A DNA stretch of 64,000 nt from Nocardioides flavus (ex Wang et al. 2016) (GTDB lineage Bacteria; Actinomycetota; Actinomycetes; Propionibacteriales; Nocardioidaceae), in assembly GCF_014653115.1 (NCBI RefSeq), contig NZ_BNAD01000007.1:62001-126000 (forward strand). The letters are read 5' to 3'. Shown piece after piece: positions 17,713 through 26,423 of this stretch (its first letter is position 1; every line of letters begins with the position of its first letter). Made by a program: the position numbers and the translations under genes. The notes under the pieces are model-generated. The model was not told where the DNA came from. It saw only the letters and a program-made list of their open reading frames with translations, and searched no databases.

Positions 17713-19172
17713 TTGAGCGTCGAACGAACAAGCATTACTCGTCACTGCGGATGGCGGCTTCCCCGGCTGCGTCTATCTGGGCGCTGTGCAGTGCCTCCAG
17801 GTCACCTCAAACTGCGCGATGAAGGACACACACAACGAAGCCGGTGTGGACGTGACGGGTGGGCCACAATCCGACGGGCGTTGGGAGTCGACGTGCCGTC
17901 CATCGCTGCCCACGGTCCTGCTGATTCAGCATCACCGGTCTGACCTGCGTTCTTGTCGTTCGAGGGCTCTACCAGTTCGAGTCGGCGACAGGTCCGGTGC
18001 CTAGCCCAAGCGACGTCTTCATGTCCCCACTGTGAACGAGGAAGGCACCATTTTGCGCCCGCCCGAGGTTCGCCCGTCCCAGGACGGGCGGGGGAGGGTG
18101 CGCGGCGTTCGCGTCGACCGAAGGGGCGCCCGTCCTAACATGCCGATGTCAACCCGATGGATGCCGCGATCCTTGACAGGCCAGACGTTGTCGGACTCCA
18201 GCTCACGCTCGACCCGCGAACCGATGATCGTGCAGGCGAATTCTTGAGCGCCGAGCACGAGGGCCTTGAACGCTGACTGGCTTACGCACAGCATGGTCAA
18301 GCGCGCAGTCCCGAGACCGGTCCTGCAACCTCGAGCTGGCGGTCGTCGGGCCAGGCGAGGTCGGCGCGAGCACTCGTCCTGAACTGCCTGGAGGCAGAGA
18401 CGATGTGGCGGTTGACCGGCTTGGCGAGGACAGGCCGCTCGGTGGACCGGGTTCAAGAGTTCGCCTTCATCCCGGGCGACCGCGCGTCGAGAATCACCGT
18501 CCTGTCCGTGACCGCAACGACTGCATGCACGCTGCATGGCACTGCACCCTCAGCCCTCTGCACGCACCTTGAGTCTTGAATCTCCACGCATCATGTAGGT
18601 GTCCAAGGCCCTCCCGCCCGTCCTCACCCCAATCCGACATACACCTCTTGCAGATCGAGGCGGGTTCTGTGGAATTGGCCTTGTGGACAATCAGTCGGAG
18701 GACAAACTGCGGACCGAGGTGTGCACCTGCATGCCAGGTGGTGTGTGCTGGTGGCCGTCTCGATTCGGGTGATGTTGGCGGGCGGGCGGTACGACTAGGT
18801 GCACAGAAGCATGACCGGGGGTGTCCGCGGCGATCGGCGGCGTTTCGCAAAAAGGCAAAAAACTCTGCTGGAGATGCAGGACGTGGGGTGAGAGGCGTGG
18901 TCGGGACGGCGAGCCGGCCGTGGATACGTTGCTCAATCGGCCAGCCCGGAGGGGGAGACCCTCGGGCCGCCCTCATGTGTCCGACCGCCGACCGTCGTCA
19001 GTGACTGAGGCGCTGACGGGACCTTCGGCTCTGCCCGCCCGGAGTGCGCGGAAGTACCGTTGACAGGAGGGAGCGCGGTGCCCCGGGTCGCAGTTCGTGG
19101 CCACGCGGGCGCTCCTGCGGATGACGGGATGTGTGTCATGGTCCAGGTCACGAGTGGGCACGAGGTGCGGCG
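17713..19172. other. 1.46-kb gene desert, probably decayed element DNA
   Basis: No open frame on either strand carries a family signature or believable codon use, and all are short or arginine/serine-rich. It contains a perfect hairpin at 18071-18090 and an A-rich patch near 18845-18870. It separates the DUF4209 gene from the broken SRPBCC gene and looks like degraded sequence at the element's edge. Confidence 0.5.
18071..18090. repeat. Hairpin CGCCCGTCC/GGACGGGCG
   Basis: Nine-base arms separated by CA. A further direct copy of CGCCCGTCC lies at 18127-18135. It could be a terminator relic or a protein site; there is no T run. Confidence 0.5.
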
Positions 19173-19613
19173 ATGACCCGCGTCGCAGGAGAGGTCACCA
19201 TCGATGCGCCCGTCGATGAAGTCTTCGACCTGGTCGCCGACGAGCGGAACGAACCGAGGTACAACCCTCGGATCACCCGTGCCGAGAAGGTCAGCGCGGG
19301 ACCGGTCGGCCCCGGCGCCCGGTTCGTGGCCGAGCCCAGGGGGACGGGCGCCAAGGGCGAGATGACGCTGACAATCGGGGAGTACGAGCGACCACGCCGT
19401 CTCCACAACCGCGTCATCTCGTCGTACATGTGGGTGGACGGCACGCTGACCTTCGAGTAGGTCGAGGGCGGGACGCGGCTCAGGTGGGACTGGGACATGC
19501 GTCTCGTCGGACCCATGCGGCTGCTCTCGCCGGTGCTGGCCCTGGTCGGGCCGACCTGGGAGCGTCGCAACTGGGTCGGCTTCAAGACGTACATGGAGTC
19601 GGGCAGTCGATAG
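19173..19613 (+). pseudogene. SRPBCC (polyketide cyclase-like) family gene with an in-frame stop
   Basis: The frame reads MTRVAGEVTIDAPVDEVFDL, the classic start of a START/SRPBCC lipid-binding domain, continues to VDGTLTFE, hits TAG at 19458-19460, and then goes on in the same frame with VEGGTRLRWDWDMRL to the family's final helix WERRNWVGFKTYMESG and a normal stop at 19611. Total length, 147 codons, is the family's usual size. A single base change (GAG or CAG to TAG) explains the damage. Either a recent loss of function or a base-call error. Confidence 0.85.
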
Positions 19614-19651
19614 CGCCCGCTGCGATGGCCACTGAGCCCTCCGGCTCGGGG

Positions 19652-19668
19652 TGTTCCACATCGGTACA
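19652..19668. promoter_or_regulatory. Operator copy 1 (TGTTCC-N5-GGTACA) upstream of the MFS operon
   Basis: TGTTCCACATCGGTACA differs by one base from the perfect palindrome at 37442-37458 and is close to the copy at 33445-33461. It ends 119 bp before the MFS start. A CCTAG element follows 23 bp after the operator, against 20 bp at the other two copies. Confidence 0.65.
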
Positions 19669-19787
19669 CGTAAGGCGGGGTCTCCCGCGCACCTAGTCGT
19701 CCACGTCACATTGCTCTCGGGGACAACGGCTCGCCGGGTCATGCGACCACACCATCCGAAACGGATCAGCCCAGGAGACGAGTCCCC

Positions 19788-21158
19788 ATGAGTTCGACCA
19801 CCACCCTTGACCAGGACATCCGCCGTCGACGCACGGTGAGGTGGGTCATCTCCCTCGCGACCGTCGGCATGGTCTTCGACGGCTACGACCTCGTCATCTA
19901 CGGCGCGGTCCTGTCCACCTTCCTCGGAGACTCCAGCCACATCGGCGAGGTGACACCCACGCTCGCCGGGACACTCGGCAGCTATGCGCTGCTGGGCATG
20001 ATGGCCGGCGCCCTGATGGCGGGCGCGGTCGGCGACCGCATCGGTCGCCGCAAGGTGATGCTCATCGCGTACGCCTGGTTCTCGGTCGGCATGTTCGTCA
20101 CGGCGCTGATGACGACGACGACGTCCTTCGGTGTGCTCCGGTTCCTCACCGGTCTCGGGATCGGCGCTCTTATCGGCACCACCGCCACGTTGGTCACCGA
20201 GATCGCGCCGCCCGGCAGGAAGAACCTCGCCAGTGCGATCAGCTATGCGGGCGTGCCGCTGGGAAGCCTCCTCGGAGCGCTGCTGACCATGCTGTTCCTC
20301 GAGGCCATCGGCTGGCGGGCACTCTTCATGGTGGGTGCGCTTCCGCTGGTGACCCTGCTGCCCCTGGCGATCCTCAAGATGCCGGAGTCCGTGCAGTGGC
20401 TGGTCGCCCGTGGCGAGCTCGAGAAGGCTCGAGAGGTCTCCGAACGGACCGGGATCCCGATGCCTGCTCCGCGAGCCGAAGCTGAAGACGCCCCCCGCGT
20501 CGGGTTCGCCGGGCTCTTCAGTCCCGGATTCGTCCTGGCGACCGTGGTGGTCGGCCTGATGAGCGCGCTGGGCCAGTTCCTCAACTACTACCTCAACACC
20601 TGGCTGCCGGTCCTGATGGAGCAGGTGGGCTTCAACACCAGGGGCTCCCTGTCCTTCCTGCTCGTCCTGGCGGGTGGCGCCATCGTGGGAGCCCTGACCG
20701 GTGCTCGGTTCGCCGACCGCTTCGGGGCGCGTCCCGTGGTCGCGACGTGCTTCGTGATCGGGGCGGCCTTCATCGCGCTGATGTCCCTCGACCTGCCGCT
20801 CGGCGTACGCCTCGCATGCGTCGCCGTCGTCGGCTTCGGGACCACCGGCACGTCCATCCTGATCTACGGGCTGGTCGCCACCCAGTTCCCCACCCCCATG
20901 CGCGGGGCTGCCGTTGCCTGGGCTGCTGGTTTCGGCCGACTGGGCGGGGTGAGCGGGCCGCTCCTCGGTGGGCTCTTCCTCGCCGCGGGCGTCGGCGTCA
21001 GCTCGGTCTTCTACGTCCTCGCCGGCCTCGCCCTCGTGGGCGCCGTGCTGAGCGTCCTGGTGCCCCGTGCGCACTCCGCGTCGGACACCCCCGTCGGTAC
21101 GTCTGCCCCCGAGCCGTCTCCACGTCGCGCTCTCGCCGGCGCACCGAGCGACCGCTGA
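19788..21158 (+). CDS. MFS transporter, aromatic acid/carboxylate:proton symporter type
   Basis: A protein of 456 residues with 12 predicted membrane helices. MVFDGYDLVIYGAVL in helix 1 carries the D-G-[YF]-D motif of the AAHS subfamily, whose members take up aromatic and related carboxylates. The MFS loop 2-3 signature is VGDRIGRRKVML, and its repeat ARFADRFGARP lies between helices 8 and 9. A ribosome site (AGGAGA) precedes the ATG. It heads a three-gene operon (28 and 25 bp spacing) and carries operator copy 1 upstream. A ring- or dicarboxylate-type substrate used by the nearby pathway is likely, but unproven. Confidence 0.9.
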   Translation: MSSTTTLDQDIRRRRTVRWVISLATVGMVFDGYDLVIYGAVLSTFLGDSSHIGEVTPTLAGTLGSYALLGMMAGALMAGAVGDRIGRRKVMLIAYAWFSVGMFVTALMTTTTSFGVLRFLTGLGIGALIGTTATLVTEIAPPGRKNLASAISYAGVPLGSLLGALLTMLFLEAIGWRALFMVGALPLVTLLPLAILKMPESVQWLVARGELEKAREVSERTGIPMPAPRAEAEDAPRVGFAGLFSPGFVLATVVVGLMSALGQFLNYYLNTWLPVLMEQVGFNTRGSLSFLLVLAGGAIVGALTGARFADRFGARPVVATCFVIGAAFIALMSLDLPLGVRLACVAVVGFGTTGTSILIYGLVATQFPTPMRGAAVAWAAGFGRLGGVSGPLLGGLFLAAGVGVSSVFYVLAGLALVGAVLSVLVPRAHSASDTPVGTSAPEPSPRRALAGAPSDR

Positions 21159-21185
21159 TCGCCCCGCAACCACCAGGAGAGAACC

Positions 21186-21611
21186 ATGACCGACACCAAC
21201 CCCACCACCGACCGGTACCAGCGCGGCCTGGACCGCATGATGGAGCTCGTTTCGCCCGAGCACGCCGGGTCGTACGACCACGCCAAGCTGGTCGACTCCT
21301 ACCAGAGCATCGACGAGCACCTCGCCGACTACATCGTCTCCTTCGCCTTCGGCGACATCTACTCGCGTGACTCCCTGACACAGCAGGAGCAGACCCTCGT
21401 GACGATCTCGATGCTCGCTGCCCTGGGCATCGAGCCACAGCTGAAGCTGCACATCAGCGTCGGCTTCAACGTCGGACTCACCCAGCAGCAGATCGTCGGT
21501 GCGCTCATCCACGGAATCCCCTACATCGGGTTCCCCCGCGTCCTCAACGGCCTGACGCTGCTGCAGCAGGTCATGGCCGAACGGACCGCGAGCGACTCCT
21601 CCGCCAGCTGA
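21186..21611 (+). CDS. Carboxymuconolactone decarboxylase (CMD/AhpD-like) family protein
   Basis: A protein of 141 residues with the all-helical CMD fold: LTQQEQTLVTISMLAALG followed by LKLHISVGFNVGLTQQQIV and IHGIPYIGFPRVLNGL. The CxxC of peroxidase-type AhpD proteins is absent, so it is of the decarboxylase/lactone type. It is the middle gene of the MFS operon, 28 bp after the transporter. Its exact reaction cannot be read from the sequence. Confidence 0.88.
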   Translation: MTDTNPTTDRYQRGLDRMMELVSPEHAGSYDHAKLVDSYQSIDEHLADYIVSFAFGDIYSRDSLTQQEQTLVTISMLAALGIEPQLKLHISVGFNVGLTQQQIVGALIHGIPYIGFPRVLNGLTLLQQVMAERTASDSSAS

Positions 21612-21635
21612 CCCCCCACCACGAAAGAGCAGACG

Positions 21636-22466
21636 ATGAGCAAGCGCATCGGGTTCGTAGGACTCGGAACCATGGGGCTCCCCATGGCCGTCAATCTCAA
21701 CAGGGCCGGTTTCGAGGTGATCGGCTACGACGCCTTCGAGGGCAGCCGCGACAAGGCACGTGCCGCCGGCATCACCATTGCCTCGACGGTCGCCGAAGTG
21801 GCCGAGAAGGCGGACGAGGCGATCGTGTCGATGGTGCGCGACCACGCCCAGAACGTCGACGTCATCCTGGGGGAGGACGGACTCCTGTCCGCCGACCCTC
21901 AGGGCATGACGATCATCGTGATGAGCACGCTCGACCCCGACTCGATGAACGAGCTCGGTCAGCGAGTCGAGGATGCCGGAGACGTGCGGCTCATCGCCGC
22001 TGCCGTGTCCGGAGGTGCCACCGGTGCCGAGGCGGGCACGCTGTCGATCATGGCCTCCGGTCCCCGGGACAGGGTGGACGCCGCGCGTCCGTACTTCGAC
22101 GCCGTCGGGTCACAGACGTTCTACTACGGCGACAAGCCGGGCAACAGCCAGGCCGCCAAGCTGGTCAACAACCTCGTGCTGGGCATCACGATGAACGCCG
22201 TGGCCGAGGGCCTCAAGCTGGGAGCGCACTACAACCTCCCGGGGTCCGAGCTGTTGAGCCTCTTCGAGGTGTCGACCGGCGACAGCTGGGTGGCCCGCAA
22301 CTGGGACTCGGTCTCCCAGTGGACCGCCGACACCGCTCTGGCGGTGCTGCTCAAGGACCTCAAGGCCGCCCACCTCAAGGGTCTCGAGCACGGGATCCCG
22401 CTGCCGTTCAACGCGCTCTCCTCCACCCTGCTGTTCAGCTCGTGGGAGCAGGACCCGGGCGCCTAG
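21636..22466 (+). CDS. NAD(P)-dependent 3-hydroxyisobutyrate dehydrogenase-family oxidoreductase
   Basis: A protein of 276 residues of the beta-hydroxyacid dehydrogenase family. It has the N-terminal Rossmann motif IGFVGLGTMGLPMAVNL, the substrate-binding SGGATGAEAGTLSIM, and the catalytic Lys in NSQAAKLVNNLVLG. Its place with a transporter and a CMD protein suggests oxidation of a hydroxy-acid intermediate. It ends 43 bp before the convergent alcohol dehydrogenase gene. Confidence 0.9.
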   Translation: MSKRIGFVGLGTMGLPMAVNLNRAGFEVIGYDAFEGSRDKARAAGITIASTVAEVAEKADEAIVSMVRDHAQNVDVILGEDGLLSADPQGMTIIVMSTLDPDSMNELGQRVEDAGDVRLIAAAVSGGATGAEAGTLSIMASGPRDRVDAARPYFDAVGSQTFYYGDKPGNSQAAKLVNNLVLGITMNAVAEGLKLGAHYNLPGSELLSLFEVSTGDSWVARNWDSVSQWTADTALAVLLKDLKAAHLKGLEHGIPLPFNALSSTLLFSSWEQDPGA

Positions 22467-22508
22467 TGGATCTCCTGGACGGGCGGCCACTGCACGCCGC
22501 TCCGGTCC

Positions 22509-23612
22509 TCACAGCTCGATGATCTGTCGCAGGGCCGTGCCGGCAGCCAGCTCGTCCATGGCACGGTTGATGTCGTCGAGTCCTATGCGGGACGAGACCA
22601 GTGCCTCGACCGGGAGCCGACCCTCCCGCCACCACTGTGCGAAGACCGGGATGTCCCGGGCAGGCACGGCGGACCCGAGGTAGCTGCCGATCACCGTGCG
22701 AGCCTCGGCCACCAGGAGCAGGGGAGAGACCCCTGCGACAGCGTCGGGGGGTGGCAGGCCCACGGTGACCGTACGGCCTCCCGGGGCGGTGGCGGCGACC
22801 GCCGACTCGAACGCCCGGGCGTTGCCGGCCGCCTCGACGACGACGTCGCACCTCACTCCGCTCGAGGCGAGCTCGCCCGGATCGAGCACGGTGGTCGCTC
22901 CCAGCTCCCTCGCGTGGTCGCGCTTGGCGGCGACACCGTCCACCGCGACGACGTCGCCGCGGCCGAGCGCGAGGGCGGTGAGCAGCGCCGCCATGCCCAC
23001 GCCGCCGAGCCCGACGACCATGACGCTCTGCCCGGGACCGGGTGGTGCGGCATTGAGCAAAGCGCCGCCACCCGTGAGCACGGCGCACCCGAGAACGGCA
23101 GCGACGTCGGGCGGCACGTCGTCCTCGACGGCGACGACCGAGCGGGTGTCCACCACCGCGTGGGTGGCGAAGGCCGACACTCCGAGATGGTGGTACACCG
23201 GGGCGCCGTCCCGGCTCAGTCGGCGCCCTCCTCCGAGCAGCTCGCCGGCCATGTTGCTGGCCGAGCCGGGGAGGCATGGCAGGCGGCCGCCGGTTGCGCA
23301 GGCCGCGCACTCCCCGCAGCGGGGGAGGAAGGTCATGACGACCTGCTGGTCCACCGCGAGGTCGGACACGCCGGGGCCGTGGGCGACGACCCGTCCGCTG
23401 GCCTCGTGGCCCAGCAGCATCGGGACGGGGCGGACCCGGTCGCCGTTGACCACGGACAGGTCGGAGTGGCACACCCCGGCAGCCGTGATCCGGACGAGGA
23501 CCTCGCCCGCACCCGGTTCCTCGAGGTCGAGCTCACCCACCGTCAACGGACGGGTCTCGGCCCACGGTCCGGCTCGGCCGACCTCCTCGAGAACTGCACC
23601 GGTGATCCTCAT
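22509..23612 (-). CDS. Zinc-dependent alcohol dehydrogenase (MDR family)
   Basis: A protein of 367 residues. The catalytic zinc site is GVCHSDLSVVNGD and LGHEASG; the structural zinc is held by the four Cys of CGECAACATGGRLPC. The NAD site is VMVVGLGGVGMAALLTA. I chose the ATG at 23612, as MRITGAVLEE is the family's usual start. It is the last gene of the six-gene leftward operon 28807-22509 and is a candidate for oxidising cyclohexanol or a similar alcohol; the substrate is inferred from context only. Confidence 0.9.
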   Translation of the reverse strand: MRITGAVLEEVGRAGPWAETRPLTVGELDLEEPGAGEVLVRITAAGVCHSDLSVVNGDRVRPVPMLLGHEASGRVVAHGPGVSDLAVDQQVVMTFLPRCGECAACATGGRLPCLPGSASNMAGELLGGGRRLSRDGAPVYHHLGVSAFATHAVVDTRSVVAVEDDVPPDVAAVLGCAVLTGGGALLNAAPPGPGQSVMVVGLGGVGMAALLTALALGRGDVVAVDGVAAKRDHARELGATTVLDPGELASSGVRCDVVVEAAGNARAFESAVAATAPGGRTVTVGLPPPDAVAGVSPLLLVAEARTVIGSYLGSAVPARDIPVFAQWWREGRLPVEALVSSRIGLDDINRAMDELAAGTALRQIIEL

Positions 23613-23640
23613 GGGTGGACACTCCTCGTCGTCGGCGCTG

Positions 23641-24483
23641 TCACCAGCTGTAGAACCCCTGCCCGGACTTGCGACCGAGGTGACCTGCCGCGACCAGGTC
23701 TCGCAGCACGGCAGGTGGGTCGAACCGTTCGCCCACCTCCTGGGCAAGATGCTCGGCGATCGCGAGCCGTACGTCGAGGCCGACGAGGTCGGTGGTCCGC
23801 AGCGGACCGACCGGATGCTTGTAGCCGAGCTCCATGGCGGTGTCGATGTCCTCCGCCGTCGCGACGCCCTCCTCCAGCATCCGCATGGCCTCGAGCGCGA
23901 TGGCGACACCGAGGCGGGACGAGGCGAAGCCGGGGGAGTCGGTCACCGTGATCGCGGTCTTGCCCAGGTCGCCGACCCAGGTGCCGGCCAGCTCGACGAG
24001 GTCGCTGCCGCTCTCGGCACCCACGACGATCTCGACGAGCCGGCTCGCCGGCACCGGGTTGAAGAAGTGCAGGCCGATGAACCGCTCGGGTCGGACCAGG
24101 GCTGCGGCGAGCTCGTCGACGGAGAGGCTGGAGGTGTTGGTGGCGATCCAGGCGTCCGGGGCCGCGGCCTCGATCGTGGCGAGCACCTGCTTCTTCAGGG
24201 ACGTCTGCTCAGGGACCGCCTCCACGACGAGCCCGCAGCCCGCCAGGCCCGACGGGTCCGTGGCGACGGTCAGCCGCGCCAGGGTGGGACCGGCTTCCTC
24301 GCGCAGGTGTCCACGCTCGGCCGCGCGCGTCACGGACGACGCGACCCGCTCCTGCGCGGCCTGGGCGGCCTCGCTGGACGACTCGATGACGCTCACGTGG
24401 GCGCCTGCGACGAGGAAGGAGTGCGCGATGCCTGCGCCCATCCGGCCTCCGCCGTAGACGCCGACCTGGGTGGGGACGGTCAT
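23641..24483 (-). CDS. 3-hydroxyacyl-CoA dehydrogenase
   Basis: A protein of 280 residues of the 3-hydroxybutyryl/3-hydroxyadipyl-CoA dehydrogenase type. VGVYGGGRMGAGIAHSFL is the NAD site, ATNTSSLSVDELA and RFIGLHFFNPVPASRLVEI contain the catalytic Ser/His regions, and HPVGPLRTTDLVGLDVRL is the C-terminal signature. Its ATG overlaps the stop of the enoyl-CoA hydratase gene (ATGA). It would oxidise the hydroxyacyl-CoA made by that hydratase. Confidence 0.93.
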   Translation of the reverse strand: MTVPTQVGVYGGGRMGAGIAHSFLVAGAHVSVIESSSEAAQAAQERVASSVTRAAERGHLREEAGPTLARLTVATDPSGLAGCGLVVEAVPEQTSLKKQVLATIEAAAPDAWIATNTSSLSVDELAAALVRPERFIGLHFFNPVPASRLVEIVVGAESGSDLVELAGTWVGDLGKTAITVTDSPGFASSRLGVAIALEAMRMLEEGVATAEDIDTAMELGYKHPVGPLRTTDLVGLDVRLAIAEHLAQEVGERFDPPAVLRDLVAAGHLGRKSGQGFYSW

Positions 24484-25217
24484 TTCTTGTTCCTCTCCAG
24501 GAACGCCGTCATGCGTGCCTGCTTCTCGTCGGTGTCGAACAGGACGGCCTGGGTGAGGTCGTCGATGTAGGGATGGGCGTCGCGCGGCGCGTGGAACGCG
24601 GCCTTGGTGAGGCGTACGGCGAGTCCGGCCTGACTCACGATGCGGTCGGCCCAGCGATGGCCGGCGTCGAGCAGGACGTCCGGCTCTGCGATCTCGTTGA
24701 CCAGTCGGACGTTCAGCGCCTCCTCCGCCGTCAGCACCCGGCCTGCGAGCAGGACCTCCTTGGCCACGGCTTCCCCGACGAGCTCCTTCAGCCGCCAGGT
24801 GGCGCCGGCAGCGGCGAGGATGCCCAGTCCGGGCTCGGGGTTGCCGAGGCGTACGCGCGGAGTCGCGACCCGGAAGTCGCACGCGTAGGCGAGCTCGGCG
24901 CCGCCGCCCAGCGCGTAGCCGTCCAGCAGCCCGATGACTGGCATCGGCAGCCGGTGGATCCGGTCGAAGAGCGACGAGTTGATGCCCCGGAGCGCATCGT
25001 CCCGACGGCGCTCGAGCAGCTGGGCGATGTCCGCGCCGGCGGCGAAGTGGCCGCCCTTGCCGGCGAGCAGCAGCACGCGCGGCCTGGCCTCGAGCAGGTC
25101 GCACACGGCATGGAGTTCAGACACCATCTGGTGGTTGATCGCGTTCCGAACCTCTGGGCGTGCGAGGTGCACGACGACGCGGTCGGTCTGCTCCTCCACC
25201 TCGAGCGTGGCGGTCAC
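24480..25217 (-). CDS. Enoyl-CoA hydratase/isomerase family protein
   Basis: A crotonase-fold protein of 245 residues. The oxyanion-hole region is HFAAGADIAQL, and the two candidate catalytic Glu are in ALGGGAELAYACDF and GNPEPGLGILAAAG. It starts at GTG 25217, overlapping the thiolase stop by four bases, and itself overlaps the dehydrogenase start. So thiolase, hydratase and dehydrogenase are translated as a coupled set. Role: hydration of a 2-enoyl-CoA, probably 2,3-dehydroadipyl-CoA in this context. Confidence 0.92.
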   Translation of the reverse strand: MTATLEVEEQTDRVVVHLARPEVRNAINHQMVSELHAVCDLLEARPRVLLLAGKGGHFAAGADIAQLLERRRDDALRGINSSLFDRIHRLPMPVIGLLDGYALGGGAELAYACDFRVATPRVRLGNPEPGLGILAAAGATWRLKELVGEAVAKEVLLAGRVLTAEEALNVRLVNEIAEPDVLLDAGHRWADRIVSQAGLAVRLTKAAFHAPRDAHPYIDDLTQAVLFDTDEKQARMTAFLERNKK

Positions 25218-26377
25218 GGCCGTTCCACCAGCAGCGCAGTGCCCTGCCCGACGCCGACGCACATCGTGGCGACACCGCGCCGTGCCTCGGTCCGCTCCAT
25301 CCGTCCGAGGAGGGTGAGGAGGATGCGGGCGCCCGAGGCTCCCAGGGGATGGCCGAGAGCGATGGCTCCACCGTCGGCGTTGACGACCTCGGGGTCGAGC
25401 CCCAGGTCCCGGATGCACGCCAACGCCTGCGACGCGAACGCCTCGTTGAGCTCGACCGCGTCGAGGTCGGAGGTCGACCAGCCGACCCGTTCCAGCACCT
25501 TGCGGGTGGCGGGGACCGGGCCGATCCCCATGATCTCGGGGGCGACCCCGGCAGATGCCGACGCGACGACCCGGGCACGAGGCTGGAGGCCGTGCTTCTC
25601 GACGTACGCCTCGCTCGCGATCACCAGCGCCGCCGCTCCGTCGTTGAGCGAGCTCGAGTTGCCGGCGGTGACGACCCCGCCCGGGCCGTTGACGGGACGA
25701 AGGCGCGCGAGGCGCTCGAGGCTGGTGTCGCTGCGGGGACCCTCGTCGGTGTCGACCTCGCCCACTGCGACGATCTCGTCGACGAAGTGACCGCTCTCGA
25801 TCGCCCGGACCGCGCGTCGGTGGGACTCGAGGGCGAACTCGTCGAGCTCGTCCCTCGTGAGTCCCCACTTCGTGGCCACCCGCTCGGCGGTCTCGGGCAT
25901 CGACAACGTCGTGCTGGGTCCGAAGCGCGGGTTCGGGAAGCGCCACCCGATCGAGGTGTCGAAGCTCGCGCCGGGCTTCGCCCAGGCCTTGGCCGGCTTC
26001 TCCGTCACCCACGGCGCCCGGGTCATCGACTCGACCCCGCCGGCCACGACGAGGTCTGCGTCCCCGGCGGCGATCATCGTCCGCGCGGTGGCCACCGCGG
26101 TCAGCCCCGAGGCGCACAGCCGGTTGACCGTGTGACCGGGGACGGAGTCGGGGAGCCCTGCCAGGAGGGCGGCCATGCGAGCGACGTTGCGATTGTCCTC
26201 GCCAGCCTGGTTGGCCGCGCCGAGGACGACCTCGTCGACGTGCGCAGGGTCCACCCCCGCACGAGTCACGGCCTCGCCCAGCGCCAGGGCGGCGAGGTCG
26301 TCGGGTCGCGTGCCGGCCAGGGCGCCGCCGTACCGTCCGATCGGTGTCCGGGCACCGGCAACGATGAATGCTTCCAT
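25214..26377 (-). CDS. Thiolase (acetyl-CoA acyltransferase, PcaF/FadA-like)
   Basis: A protein of 387 residues. The acyl-accepting Cys is in VNRLCASGLTAVATA, the His in GGAIALGHPLGASGARI, and the second Cys in ATMCVGVGQGTALL. Its start AFIVAGARTPIGRYGGAL is typical of the 3-oxoadipyl-CoA thiolase group, though FadA-type enzymes look alike. I chose the ATG at 26377. In this operon it would cleave 3-oxoadipyl-CoA to succinyl-CoA and acetyl-CoA, which is inference from gene content. Confidence 0.93.
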   Translation of the reverse strand: MEAFIVAGARTPIGRYGGALAGTRPDDLAALALGEAVTRAGVDPAHVDEVVLGAANQAGEDNRNVARMAALLAGLPDSVPGHTVNRLCASGLTAVATARTMIAAGDADLVVAGGVESMTRAPWVTEKPAKAWAKPGASFDTSIGWRFPNPRFGPSTTLSMPETAERVATKWGLTRDELDEFALESHRRAVRAIESGHFVDEIVAVGEVDTDEGPRSDTSLERLARLRPVNGPGGVVTAGNSSSLNDGAAALVIASEAYVEKHGLQPRARVVASASAGVAPEIMGIGPVPATRKVLERVGWSTSDLDAVELNEAFASQALACIRDLGLDPEVVNADGGAIALGHPLGASGARILLTLLGRMERTEARRGVATMCVGVGQGTALLVERP

Positions 26378-26423
26378 GGGGATGTCTCCTCGACGGGTAG
26401 GGCTCGGGGTGGGGGTGGTCGCC

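Noticed and set aside
17713..18976. Short open frames in the desert as hypothetical genes
   Set aside because: No ribosome sites, no conserved patterns and unusual codon use on all of them.
18933..21845. A 970-codon open frame on the minus strand
   Set aside because: It lies antisense to the MFS, CMD and dehydrogenase genes, all of which have clear families. Its product is low-complexity, rich in His, Arg, Asp and Gly, as is common for antisense frames in high-GC DNA.
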